Below, piece after piece: positions 18,066 through 27,227 of a stretch of DNA of 64,000 nt. Below the pieces are notes generated by a model that was not told the origin of the DNA, searched no databases, and saw only the letters and a list, made by a program, of their open reading frames with translations. Numbering within the stretch: the stretch's first letter is position 1; every line of letters begins with the position of its first letter. Source of the DNA: Methylococcaceae bacterium (GTDB lineage: Bacteria > Pseudomonadota > Gammaproteobacteria > Methylococcales > Methylomonadaceae); the NCBI GenBank assembly GCA_013140705.1, contig JABFSH010000038.1, positions 1-64,000 of the forward strand, read 5' to 3'. The position numbers and the translations under genes were made by a program.

Positions 18066-19432
18066 GTACTGTTATTGGTGGAGCAATTATTGGCCAACCG
18101 GTTAGGCCTTAACAGCCGCAATATCAGCAAACCACCTTCAACAGACTTTGTCAAAGGCGACAAAAAACCGAAAGACGGCAATAACAAACCCGGCGGCCAA
18201 ACCGGAAGGGTCGGCACGACCTTAAGCAAAGTAAACGATCCCGACGAGATCAAGCGGCTTAAAGTAGATCGCGCAGTCTGCCACCCGCGCAACACCGCGA
18301 CATCGACTTTGAATCCCGCCAAGTGTTTGATATTGACATCCAGCGACTCGTCACCGAATACCGCGCCCAAATCCTGGAAGATGAAAAGGGTAACCGCTTT
18401 ACCGCACCCTTTCCTCCGCAGGTGACCAAGGCCGTCCAATATGGCCATGGCGTCAAAGTACAGGCGGTGTATTTATCGCAATTCCAGCTGCTTCCTTACC
18501 AACGGGTGCAAGACTATTTTCAAGAGCAAATCGGCTTGCCGATCAGTACGGGCTCCGTGTTTAACTTTAACCAACAGGCTTTTGACCGGTTGGCAGAGTT
18601 TTAGCTGAAACTGATCACTAAGCTGATTGCCGCTCCGTTGTTACATACGGAGGAAACCGGTATCAATATTGGCGGCAAGAGACAGTGGCTACATTGTGCA
18701 GCAATTGACCGACTGACTCTGTTTTATGCTCACGCCAAGCATGGCCTGAAGCGATGGATGAGAAAGGGGTGTTGCCAATGTTTGAGGGCATTCTTTGCCA
18801 TGACCATTGGACAGATTTTTGCTCCTGCAAAATCTGCATTTCCACCATCCATGGTGGTCAAGCCTTATTATTACTACACCCGATGCCTGCACGCGCTCTG
18901 CAACGCACACCCTCTGCGTGAATTGGAGCGCGCTTTCGAACAGGATAAGCAACCGTGGGCACAAGCCATGCCGGACTTGCTGCTGGAGATCCTGAAGAAT
19001 GTCAGAGCCCAAGGTGAACCTAACGCCCTGTCTGCAGAAAAAGCTCGGTATTACACCGAATGCTACCGTAATCTGCTTAAACAGGCGGAAACTGAATGCC
19101 CGCCACCGGATAAAACACGGCAACCCGGACAACGCGGACGGGTCAAGCGCAGTAAGGCACGAAAACTATTGGAGCGGTTGCAGCTCTTTGAGCAGGATGT
19201 ACTCAGGCTTATGACCAATCCCATTGTCCCGTTTACGAATAACCAAGGGGAGAACGCTATTCGGATGACCAAAGGGCATCAAAAAATAGCGGGCTGATTC
19301 CGCTCTCAAGAAGGTGCGGATATCTTTTGCCGTGTACGCAGTTATTTGTCAACGTGCCGGAAAAACGGGGTCTCCGCCACTCAGGCGCTGACGCTTTTGT
19401 TCAGCGGCGTGTTACCGGATTTTATGCTTTGA
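18066..19432 (+). pseudogene. IS66-family transposase remnant, multiply disrupted
   Basis: Pieces of an IS66 TnpC-type transposase lie in order but in shifting frames: NSRNISKPPSTD (N-terminal), a zinc-ribbon-poor middle with YLSQFQLLPYQRVQDYF, HTEETGINIGGKRQWLHCA (catalytic core), HDHW in another frame, then CNAHPLRELERAFE, and PFTNNQGENAIRMTKGHQK. Defects seen are a frameshift near 18310, a stop at 18602, frameshifts near 18750 and 18850 with roughly 50 extra bases between HDHW and KPYY, and a TGA at 19295 where the family has Cys. No terminal repeats were identified. It directly abuts the IS630 fragment. Confidence 0.85.
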
Positions 19433-19731
19433 AAAAGCCTATTGATTTTCCCTTTTGAATTACGCTGAATAGTTACAAACATTCACGTATTGATGTCACC
19501 ATTACCACATCCAGAATATACTGCTTGCTATTGAGTGCAGATTTTTATGTTTGGATTTTGGAAGCCAACTAAGAAGTCTAAGGTACTCCCCATTGTTCAA
19601 CAATTTTAGCAGTGGCATGTCACTTTAACGTACAGTGGGAACAGCATAAAAATCGATTACCAACCATCCTGAAACAAGATACTCAATAGCAATTATTTGT
19701 TGTTTTCACAATTGCTTTAGGTTTTCTTTTA

Positions 19732-20970
19732 ATGCGTATCCGATTAGAATTGACCGGAATGAAAGCCATTTTTACTTGCTTGCTTTATTTAGTGTTTTTT
19801 ATTCCTGTTACGTTGGCTGACGATGAGTTGACTGCATTTTCCAGGCTGCACAACGCAGGTCTCATCGTTTTGGACGCTAAGGGTCGTACCGCTCTAGCCG
19901 ATCATGCCGACCTGCCCTTAATACCGGCATCGACCACCAAATTAGCAACTGCCTGGATGGCGTTAACCCATTGGGGCGAAGAATATCGCTTTCGCACCCA
20001 TTTTTATCTGGACGAATCATCAAAGACCCTTTGGATTAAAGGCAGCGGCGATCCTTATCTGGTTTCTGAAGAACTGGATGCTGTTGCCAGGAGTCTTAAA
20101 CAAAGGGGCTTAAAACATGTCAACGCCATCGGTATTGATACGTCGTTATTTCAACCGGATTTGGTGCTACCGGGTACAGGAGCAACTGACAATCCTTACG
20201 ATGCAGTTCCCTCCGCCGTTGCTGCAAATTTCAATACCATAGCCATTAGGAAAGTCGGCGGACAAGTACTGTCTGCAGAAGCTCTTACACCGTTGACCAC
20301 CTACGCAGTGAGCATAGGTGACTTGATAAAGAGCGGTGAGTTGCGTATTAACACAGGTCCTAATCCACATAACGCCGAGAAATATTTCGCTGAATTGCTG
20401 AGCGCTTTTTTACAGAAACACGGGCTTTCAGTTGGCTCCGAAATCGTATTTGGCCTGGTTCCAGACCTGGCTGTTTTTTATACGCATGTTAACAGCAAAA
20501 CGCTGGGAGAGATCCTGCGTTCAATGTTGAAATATTCCACCAATTTCATCGCCAACCAGTTGATATTGATACTGAGTTCGGAAAACTACAAACGTCCAGC
20601 CAACGCCGTCGATGTTCAAGGCTATATGGAAGAAACGCTTTTTAAACGCTTTGGCTGGCTTAATTTCTCCTTGGTGGATGGGGCCGGATTGTCCCGGACT
20701 AACCGCCTTTCGCCGCAACAGTTGACCGATCTATTACAGGCATTCCGAAGCTGGAAGCATTTGTTACCGGAAATTGAACCTGGAATATACGCAAAATCCG
20801 GAACTCTGGGTGGTGTCAGCGCGCTGGCAGGTTACTTGGCCAACCGTGGCGAATGGCAGCCTTTTGCCGTCATCATGAACGAGAATGTACCCTATAACTT
20901 AAGAAACCGGATCGTTCAGGAACTCTATGGGCGGTTATCAACAAATCAATTGCTGCCCTCCCAAAATTAG
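19732..20970 (+). CDS. dacB: PBP4-type D-alanyl-D-alanine carboxypeptidase
   Basis: Up to 412 residues; ATG 19759 (MKAIFTCLLYLVFFIPVTLA) gives a standard signal peptide and is likely the true start. It is a periplasmic Ser peptidase of family S13 that trims or cleaves peptidoglycan cross-links. All three active-site motifs are present: SxxK as PASTTKLATAW, SxN as YSTNFIANQ, and KTG-type as YAKSGTLGGVSAL. It is shorter than E. coli DacB (477), with a reduced insert domain. It stands alone, flanked by IS remnants upstream and a repeat-rich gap downstream. Confidence 0.88.
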   Translation: MRIRLELTGMKAIFTCLLYLVFFIPVTLADDELTAFSRLHNAGLIVLDAKGRTALADHADLPLIPASTTKLATAWMALTHWGEEYRFRTHFYLDESSKTLWIKGSGDPYLVSEELDAVARSLKQRGLKHVNAIGIDTSLFQPDLVLPGTGATDNPYDAVPSAVAANFNTIAIRKVGGQVLSAEALTPLTTYAVSIGDLIKSGELRINTGPNPHNAEKYFAELLSAFLQKHGLSVGSEIVFGLVPDLAVFYTHVNSKTLGEILRSMLKYSTNFIANQLILILSSENYKRPANAVDVQGYMEETLFKRFGWLNFSLVDGAGLSRTNRLSPQQLTDLLQAFRSWKHLLPEIEPGIYAKSGTLGGVSALAGYLANRGEWQPFAVIMNENVPYNLRNRIVQELYGRLSTNQLLPSQN

Positions 20971-21639
20971 ACCTCAATAACGGTCTTTTACCCATATCAA
21001 TTTTTCACCTTACTGAAGAAAGACATCCCTCCCTCCTCGGACACTCAGTTTTATTTTTTCAAAAAGCTACCTGATTACGTATAAGCTTCAGCCAATATCA
21101 AAGAGCCATAAGTTTCCAAAAAACGTCGCCCCGGCATGGACTGCCGGGGTCCAGGCTACACGGATGTAAACCCAGCGATTAGCTCTCCTGTTGAGTCACA
21201 TCCCTGTGTTCTGGATACCGGTAATCCATGCCGGCATGACGGCTACTTGAGTGTCTGCTATTTCAGCTAAAGCTTGTAGGTAATCAGGAAAAACTATTGT
21301 TCTTTTGCTGAAGTCGCAAAGCATAAGGCTCTCAGACTTAAGACTTCAAGTTCCAATGCAATTTCATGTCGTATTCGACGTGCCACAGGCGTGAAGATAA
21401 GTGCTGCAGTCACAATGAACACAATCCCAACACAACGCGCATAAAGGTGCTCTTAAAGGCGACCGCTATCTGACAAAGGTAACATTGCCTGAGCTTGCTA
21501 AAGCGGGGCAACCCACGTACAGTTGAAATAGTCGATGATGCGGTAACAGAAATCGCCCAGATAACGTGGTAAATGGATGGCAATTATCGCTTGGCAAGTG
21601 CCCATAATGGCATTTTTAAAGTGAAATTAGAACCGGCCA
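20971..21639. other. Repeat-rich intergenic region
   Basis: About 670 bp without an intact gene before the hsp20 promoter. It holds the MITE-like element (21070-21288) and, at 21452-21644, codon-like stretches in two frames (KGDRYLTKVTLPELAKAG then VEIVDDAVTEIAQIT and DGNYRLASAHNGIFKVKLEPAT) that look like one decayed gene broken by a frameshift and a stop. I cannot name its family. Confidence 0.45.
21070..21288. mobile_element. MITE-like palindromic element
   Basis: A 219-bp unit bounded by 24-bp imperfect terminal inverted repeats: 21070-21093 (CCTGATTACGTATAAGCTTC...) and the complement of 21265-21288, matching at 20 of 24 positions. Inside, 21132-21155 and 21207-21232 form a second, longer inverted pair (CGGCATGGACTGCCGG against CGGCATGGATTACCGG). 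No open frame lies inside. A diverged relative lacking the right end is at 44533-44672. Confidence 0.65.
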
Positions 21640-21665
21640 CTTGAAAACCATACAAAAATCCCTAT
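21640..21665 (+). promoter_or_regulatory. Heat-shock (sigma-32) promoter of hsp20
   Basis: CTTGAA at 21640-21645, a 14-base spacer, then CCCTATTT at 21660-21667. This is close to the sigma-32 consensus CTTGAAA / CCCATnTA and stands about 65 bp upstream of a small heat-shock gene. The leader then carries GTAGA-CGAA-TCTAC, a short hairpin, and U-runs that could pair with the AGGAGA ribosome-binding site. Confidence 0.65.
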
Positions 21666-21728
21666 TTTGTTGAGTGTAGACGAATCTACGTTTTATCATT
21701 CTTTTACAACCTTTTTAGGAGATAACAA

Positions 21729-22166
21729 ATGGCTATTACTCGTTATGAACCATGGAGCTTGTTGAATCAACTACAAAAGGAGCTGGAACGCTCGCAAAAT
21801 GATAAACCCGGCGAAGGCATGATCGCAACCGCTGAATGGGCGCCTGCCGTCGATATCAAGGAAGACCCCGATAAGTTTGTCATTCATGCCGACATTCCCG
21901 GAGTTAAACCTGAAAATATTGAAGTCAGTATGGAAGCCGGTGTTCTTACTGTCAAAGGTGAAAAGGAATCGGAAGCTAAAACCGAAAAGGAAGGCTATAA
22001 ACGCGTTGAGCGCTCTTATGGTTCTTTTTACCGTCGTTTCAGCCTGCCTGATTCTGCCAATGGCGAAGCTATAAACGCCACAAGCAAAAATGGCGTTTTG
22101 GAAATCGTCATTCCGAAGCGGGAAGCCATCAAGCCGAAGCGCATTAGCGTCTCTTCAATTGAATAG
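21729..22166 (+). CDS. Small heat-shock protein, Hsp20 family
   Basis: 145 residues with an alpha-crystallin domain: WAPAVDIKEDPDKFVIHADIPGVKPENIEVSMEAG at residues 37-72, and the closing GVLEIVIPKR (IxI-like) at 120-130. Such ATP-independent holdases bind unfolding proteins. The start is fixed by TTTAGGAGATAACAA before ATG. Single gene under an apparent sigma-32 promoter. Confidence 0.95.
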   Translation: MAITRYEPWSLLNQLQKELERSQNDKPGEGMIATAEWAPAVDIKEDPDKFVIHADIPGVKPENIEVSMEAGVLTVKGEKESEAKTEKEGYKRVERSYGSFYRRFSLPDSANGEAINATSKNGVLEIVIPKREAIKPKRISVSSIE

Positions 22167-22311
22167 CGCTTTACAAGACTTGTTTACTAATGGCATAACA
22201 AATCAGGGTATCGATACCACGAAGTGTACAAGACAGAAAACACATTATGGTGTAGTTTTTTATCTGTCCTTCGTGGTTTTTCTCTATCTGCAGAACCAGG
22301 ATTGGCTGACC

Positions 22312-23898
22312 CTAACCAACATTACAATCAACCAGACTCGCCAACCAGGTATCAAAAGCACTATCGCGTTCTGTATAAATCGTTATTGTACAAGCGAGTT
22401 CTGCTTGTGATAACGGTTGCGCCGACTGTTGTTGTTCACGCATTACATCAACCGTTGCTTCCGATGCATCATTGATGCGTTGCCGGATACGGCTTTCCCT
22501 GGTTTCATCAGCTGCATTTAAATCGAGAATATAAAACGGCAAAGCCAACGCATGCGCCGCTTGTCTAAAGATATCGCGTTGCCAGGTTTTCAGGAACGTG
22601 GCATCGGTAATGACTGAAAATCCTGCATGGAGGATGGAGTCAGCTGCATCAGCAAGATGCCGATAGGTTTTTACATTGGCATCCTGTGTGTAAATGCCAC
22701 CGCCAATTTCGCTATCGGTAGCGTCCGAAAGTTGGTAACCAAACAGGCGTTTGCGTTCCGCATCGGAACGAATATGTATGGCTCCAATAGTCTCGGCACA
22801 GCGCTCCGCATAAAATGATTTTCCTGATCCTGAATAACCATGGGTAATCATCATGACAGCCTGGTTTTTTCTGGTGAAACGCTCAGCCAAACTCATAAAG
22901 GTTTGGAATCTTTTCTGAGCCTCCTGCTTGTCATTACCGTGGCACTGCTGCTGCCGACGCAATAATGACACTTTCGCCAGCACCAGTGCCCGATAAACCA
23001 GATAATAGTGGATCACGTCCAGACTCCGGTAATCCCCTGTGACCTGGAGGTAGCGGTTCAGAAAACGAAACGCATGGCGATCATAACCGTAGTAAAACAG
23101 ATCGATCATTAAAAATGCGACTTCACTGATTAGATCAATCCAGCGCAATGCCGGATTGAACTCAATGCAATCAAACAAAGTGACCTTGCCATCGACCAGC
23201 GTAATGTTGCTCAGATGCAAATCGCCGTGGCATTCCCGCACATAGCCCTGCTGTTTGCGAAACTGCATCAACTCTGATTTATTAGTCCATTCGGACTCGC
23301 CCCAGCGCCGAATCTTTTCAAGCTGTTGCTGATCTCTCTCGTCTTCAAGCAAGGGAGCGATCTGGTCAAAATTTTCATCAAACCAATGTTTGATATCCAG
23401 CGCATCACCATACAATGAATCGCTGCCGGCCCGCTCGACAATTTCATGAAATTCGGCAAGTAATACCGCAATTTGATCTATCTCCTCCACGGACAAGAGA
23501 CCATTTTCAGCACGTTCACTCAACAATTGACCATCTGTAAACTGCGTCATCTTAACCGCATATTCAATCGCCGTTCCGTTCCCGCCAACTGCGGGATGCG
23601 CTGGTGTACCTGTGATTGGCACGACATCCAGATAGATATTGGGTGCCAGGCGGCGATTAAGCCTGATTTCTTCAGTACAATAAAAATGCCGTTTTTCCAA
23701 GCTAGAAAAATCCAGAAAACCAAAGCGAACGGGTTTTTTTATTTTATAGGCATACTGGCCGGTCAGTAACACCCAGGAAATATGGGTTTCAACCAGTCGT
23801 ATGCTGACCGGTAGTGACGTTAAAACATGGCCTGAAACCAATGTCTGAACGAGAGTGTGATTTATAACAGTGTCAGTGGAAATTGGTTCCATGGTCAT
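22312..23898 (-). CDS. Aminoglycoside-phosphotransferase-like / P-loop kinase fusion
   Basis: About 528 residues from ATG 23898 (MTMEPIS); the open frame continues to 23964. Two domains: residues about 20-330 resemble the APH/choline-kinase fold (catalytic CHGDLHLSNITL and metal-binding LFDCIEFNP), and residues about 340-510 are a zeta-toxin/AAA-like kinase with Walker A HGYSGSGKS. Fusions of this type are widespread in proteobacteria and are annotated as bifunctional phosphotransferase/ATP-binding proteins; the physiological substrate is not known and antibiotic resistance is not implied. It follows a membrane phosphatase gene on the same strand. Confidence 0.85.
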   Translation of the reverse strand: MTMEPISTDTVINHTLVQTLVSGHVLTSLPVSIRLVETHISWVLLTGQYAYKIKKPVRFGFLDFSSLEKRHFYCTEEIRLNRRLAPNIYLDVVPITGTPAHPAVGGNGTAIEYAVKMTQFTDGQLLSERAENGLLSVEEIDQIAVLLAEFHEIVERAGSDSLYGDALDIKHWFDENFDQIAPLLEDERDQQQLEKIRRWGESEWTNKSELMQFRKQQGYVRECHGDLHLSNITLVDGKVTLFDCIEFNPALRWIDLISEVAFLMIDLFYYGYDRHAFRFLNRYLQVTGDYRSLDVIHYYLVYRALVLAKVSLLRRQQQCHGNDKQEAQKRFQTFMSLAERFTRKNQAVMMITHGYSGSGKSFYAERCAETIGAIHIRSDAERKRLFGYQLSDATDSEIGGGIYTQDANVKTYRHLADAADSILHAGFSVITDATFLKTWQRDIFRQAAHALALPFYILDLNAADETRESRIRQRINDASEATVDVMREQQQSAQPLSQAELACTITIYTERDSAFDTWLASLVDCNVG

Positions 23899-23964
23899 TA
23901 GAACGCCTGAATGCAGAATGACTTGATCATCGAAACCCGCTGATTCATGTTCGCATCCTCCCAA

Positions 23965-24642
23965 TCAACGTTGTTTTTGTTGATATTGTTGCATTTGTTG
24001 ACAAAGAAACTCAAATTGTTTGGCAGTAAGTCCTAGTTTTGGACGTTTACTCTTCAACAATAAGATAGCTTCTTGCGGCGTCCTGATTATTCCCTGCCTT
24101 GCCAGCAATAAGGCGGCAATCAAACCGGATCGGCCATGACCCTGGCCGCAGTGAATATAGGTAATGCCGCTAGTTAATTTGTCCAAGGCATCATTCATTC
24201 GGTGAATTTCCGGAATATGCCCATCCAAAATTGGTAGAGATATATAGGCAATATTCTCTATCACTGATTTGGGCTCATGAAATTCGGCGGTCAAATCGAC
24301 AACAATTTGTACATTCTCAGGATACTCTCGTTTCCATAAGCGGCGACCGACAATCAGATCGCCGGTGATCCAGTCATAAGAGCGCTCTCTGATTAAACAT
24401 TGAACAACATGCCATGTTGCCAGGGTGTAGCAAAAAAACGGCATGTAAAGCATGATTGACCACCAGGGAAAGTCGCCTGTCTCATTTTTTCCATAAATAC
24501 GTGCATCGATACCCGCATAACCCAAGCCGGTCAAAATAAACCCAACACCCAGCCATGCTACCATCAAGCCCAAACCGCCCGCCGAGCAGCCCAAATAAAT
24601 TAATAAGATGCCAACCACTAAATTCGCTAGTATTAATTTCAT
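23965..24642 (-). CDS. Membrane-anchored dual-specificity phosphatase
   Basis: 225 residues. The N-terminal 100 residues contain hydrophobic segments (ILANLVVGILLIYLGCSAGGLGLMVAWLGVGFILTG-type stretch, and WSIMLYMPFFCYTLATW). The C-terminal half is a cysteine phosphatase: signature HCGQGHGRSG (CX5R) with a preceding VDLTAEFHEP segment carrying the probable general acid. Its family removes phosphate from protein or lipid substrates. It ends 66 bp before the phosphotransferase/kinase gene, suggesting a kinase-phosphatase pair (inference). Confidence 0.83.
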   Translation of the reverse strand: MKLILANLVVGILLIYLGCSAGGLGLMVAWLGVGFILTGLGYAGIDARIYGKNETGDFPWWSIMLYMPFFCYTLATWHVVQCLIRERSYDWITGDLIVGRRLWKREYPENVQIVVDLTAEFHEPKSVIENIAYISLPILDGHIPEIHRMNDALDKLTSGITYIHCGQGHGRSGLIAALLLARQGIIRTPQEAILLLKSKRPKLGLTAKQFEFLCQQMQQYQQKQR

Positions 24643-24809
24643 TACAGGATTATACCGACGTCACTTTGCAACTGATCAAAATTTGCTTGGAATATTATGT
24701 CCTTTGATTTAAGTCAAATCGAGGCCTAAAATCCTTCGCTAAACTTTACACACTAAATCCCTTATAAGAACTACGCATCAGTAGTCGCGATCCTAACCAA
24801 GGAGCTATT

Positions 24810-26528
24810 ATGTCCCATCTAAAAAATCATTCCCGCCGTCGCTTTTTGACAAGTAGCAGTCTCGGCATGCTCTCCTTAGCCGGTTTTCCAGGCCTGTTAT
24901 CCGCCATGGGAAATATGCATTCCACACGTGCCCCGGAAGGCTTGCCAAAAATGGCGCCAAATAAAGCATCGGCGAATTTTAAGGCGGACGTTGAATTGGA
25001 ACTGTATTGCCGCTCGAATTCTGTCGCCATTTTACCTGGCCAATCAACATTGATTCAGCAGTATTCTGCCAAGTTGTTAAAAGGTCCAGAAAATACGCTG
25101 ACTGAAATACCGGGATCGTACCTGGGGCCCATTATCCGCTTGCAAAAAGGTCAGAAAGTCCGCATTCATTTAATAAATAAACTGGCGGAGCCCACAATTA
25201 CGCACTGGCATGGCTTGCATGTGCCTGTTGTCATGGATGGTCCTCCTGTGTATGCGATTGATCCGGGTGAACGCTATGTCTATGAGTTTGAAGTGCTCAA
25301 TCGTGCGAGCATGAATATTTACCACCCGCATCCTCACGAAAACACGGCTCGACAGGTTTACAACGGTCTGGCTGGCGCTCTTATTGTCAATGATGAGGAA
25401 GAAGCTGCCCTGGGTTTACCGTCCGGCGAGTTTGAAATTCCTATCGTGATCCAAGATCGATTGTTCGACGATAACAATCAACTGGTCTACGTCCGCAATA
25501 TGCACGAACGGATGATGGGATTCTACGGTGATCGCATTCTGGTGAATGGGCGCTCCAATGTTAAGTTTGATGTTGCAAGTCGTGCTTATCGCTTACGTTT
25601 TATGAATGGTTCGACAGCGCGCATCTATAAACTGGCCTGGGAAGACGGTACACCGATCACAGTCTTAGGCGTCGATGGCGGTTTACTGGAATCGCCGGAA
25701 ACCAAAGCCTATGTCATGCTCGCGCCGGGCGAACGCCTGGATGTTTGGGCAGATTTCAGCGGCCGAAGTGAAGGCTCGCAAATTGTCATGCGCAGTGCAG
25801 CTTTTTCCGGCGCGCTACCCAAAATGGCTTCTCGCATGATGGGCGGCATGATGAATGTAAATTCGCTGCCCGTGGGTAGCGATTACCCTATTTTCACCGT
25901 CCGTGTAACCAAGAAGGTCAGCGATAGTCCGAAATTACCGGGACAGTTATCAAAAATTTACCGATACAGTCCATCCGATACGGCAAACCCCCAAAAACCG
26001 ATTCCAATCGCGATTTCAGAAGCCCACATGGCACTGCTACTGAATGGGCGACCTTATGCTTATAACGACCCTCAAGACTTTGAACGTATCAAAGTCAACA
26101 GCATACAGTTACTGGAAATTTTCCATAGCCATGGCGGCATGGGAATGATGGGTGGTATGGGAGGTCGACACGGTGGTATGGGGATGATGGGTGGCATGGG
26201 CCATCGAAATAACAACCCGGAAAGCGGCGAGTCGATGGGAATGGGTGGCGGTATGGGAATGATGATGACAATGGCCCATCCCATTCATTTACACGGACAA
26301 TCATTCCAGATTGTTAGTCGTAGCATAATCAACAATGCAGCTGATGATTACGCCACTGTCAGCGAAGGCTTCATAGAAAGTGGGTTCAAAGATACGGTTT
26401 TGGTGATGCCTGGCGAAACCATACGCATTATCAAACCTTTCCAGGATTATAAAGGTTTGTTTTTATATCACTGCCACAATCTCGAACATGAAGACATGGG
26501 CATGATGCGCGAATTTTTGGTCGAGTAA
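24810..26528 (+). CDS. Multicopper oxidase, CueO/SufI-like, Met-rich, Tat-exported
   Basis: 572 residues with a twin-arginine signal (SRRRFLTSSSLGMLSLAGF). Copper ligands are seen as HWHGLH, HPHPHE, HPIHLHGQSFQ and HCHNLEHEDMGMM, covering T1 and the trinuclear site. Between about residues 440 and 490 there is a Met/Gly/His-rich loop with repeated GMGMMGGMG units, like the Cu(I)-trapping Met-rich insert of CueO but more repetitive. A role in periplasmic Cu(I) oxidation is likely. The start is supported by AAGGAG upstream. No copper regulator or exporter is adjacent. Confidence 0.92.
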   Translation: MSHLKNHSRRRFLTSSSLGMLSLAGFPGLLSAMGNMHSTRAPEGLPKMAPNKASANFKADVELELYCRSNSVAILPGQSTLIQQYSAKLLKGPENTLTEIPGSYLGPIIRLQKGQKVRIHLINKLAEPTITHWHGLHVPVVMDGPPVYAIDPGERYVYEFEVLNRASMNIYHPHPHENTARQVYNGLAGALIVNDEEEAALGLPSGEFEIPIVIQDRLFDDNNQLVYVRNMHERMMGFYGDRILVNGRSNVKFDVASRAYRLRFMNGSTARIYKLAWEDGTPITVLGVDGGLLESPETKAYVMLAPGERLDVWADFSGRSEGSQIVMRSAAFSGALPKMASRMMGGMMNVNSLPVGSDYPIFTVRVTKKVSDSPKLPGQLSKIYRYSPSDTANPQKPIPIAISEAHMALLLNGRPYAYNDPQDFERIKVNSIQLLEIFHSHGGMGMMGGMGGRHGGMGMMGGMGHRNNNPESGESMGMGGGMGMMMTMAHPIHLHGQSFQIVSRSIINNAADDYATVSEGFIESGFKDTVLVMPGETIRIIKPFQDYKGLFLYHCHNLEHEDMGMMREFLVE

Positions 26529-26536
26529 CAATATCG

Positions 26537-26565
26537 CGCCAATCATGAAATCTTCATGATTGGCG
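26537..26565. terminator. Hairpin between convergent genes
   Basis: Perfect 13-bp stem (26537-26549 / 26553-26565, arms CGCCAATCATGAA) with a 3-base loop, between the ends of the multicopper oxidase and DUF1614 genes. No strong T-run follows; it could serve both directions. Confidence 0.6.
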
Positions 26566-26570
26566 TCTCA

Positions 26571-27227
26571 TCAAGCCAGCAAAGCGGCAATAATACCTGT
26601 CACAAAAATCCCATCAAAGGTTCCTGCTCCGCCAATTGCGGCAACCGGCGTTCCAAGCTCTGCGATCGAATTTAAGCGCAGTAAGTCAGCACCAATCAAA
26701 ACACCGATAACACCGCCCACATATGCAAGATGCGCAGCATGCTCCGCATCAAGCATTAATGCCACCAGAGCTGATGCCAACGGAGCAATAAAAATGGGCA
26801 TTCCGACACCTAAGCCCGGCATGATGCGACTGCATTTATAACTCAAGGCGGTAATCGCCGAGATCGCCAACAATAGTTTGAAAGGATCAATCAGTTGTAA
26901 CGATAAAAAATAAAGACTTAAGCCAATCGGAAAAAGACAGCCACCAACATTAACGGCAATCACTACTTTTCCTTCTCTGGCAGGTTGATAAATTTCCCAA
27001 ACAGGTTTCTGGTCCGGTGACATCACCATATGACCCGTTTGTTTGGTGAGTAGACTGTAGACCGGCAAATTAATCCCGCTACCCAACAAGGTTCCTATCA
27101 GTATAAATAGCGTTTCCCCCGGGGTTAAGCCAAGTTTGGCAAACGCAATTTCAAAAAGATGAACCTGCAGCATAGCCATAAAAAACAGGGCAATGATGGA
27201 CAATATCATCAACGAATTAAACGGCAT
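26571..27227 (-). CDS. DUF1614 family membrane protein
   Basis: 218 residues, strongly hydrophobic, with about six to seven predicted membrane segments. Motifs FEIAFAKLGLTP, LLGSGINLPVY, VNVGGCLFPIGLS, PGLGVGMPIFIAPL and IGGAGTFDGIFVTGIIAALLA agree with DUF1614 proteins, whose function is unknown. It converges on the multicopper oxidase; no functional link is evident. Confidence 0.82.
   Translation of the reverse strand: MPFNSLMILSIIALFFMAMLQVHLFEIAFAKLGLTPGETLFILIGTLLGSGINLPVYSLLTKQTGHMVMSPDQKPVWEIYQPAREGKVVIAVNVGGCLFPIGLSLYFLSLQLIDPFKLLLAISAITALSYKCSRIMPGLGVGMPIFIAPLASALVALMLDAEHAAHLAYVGGVIGVLIGADLLRLNSIAELGTPVAAIGGAGTFDGIFVTGIIAALLA

Noticed and set aside
17873-18448. A 191-codon minus-strand frame
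   Set aside because: Only its last 60 codons resemble an IS630 transposase; the rest is antisense to the IS66 remnant, so it is not one gene.
22312-23898. Antibiotic-resistance aminoglycoside phosphotransferase
   Set aside because: The APH-like domain is fused to a P-loop kinase in a widespread housekeeping-type architecture; resistance is not supported.
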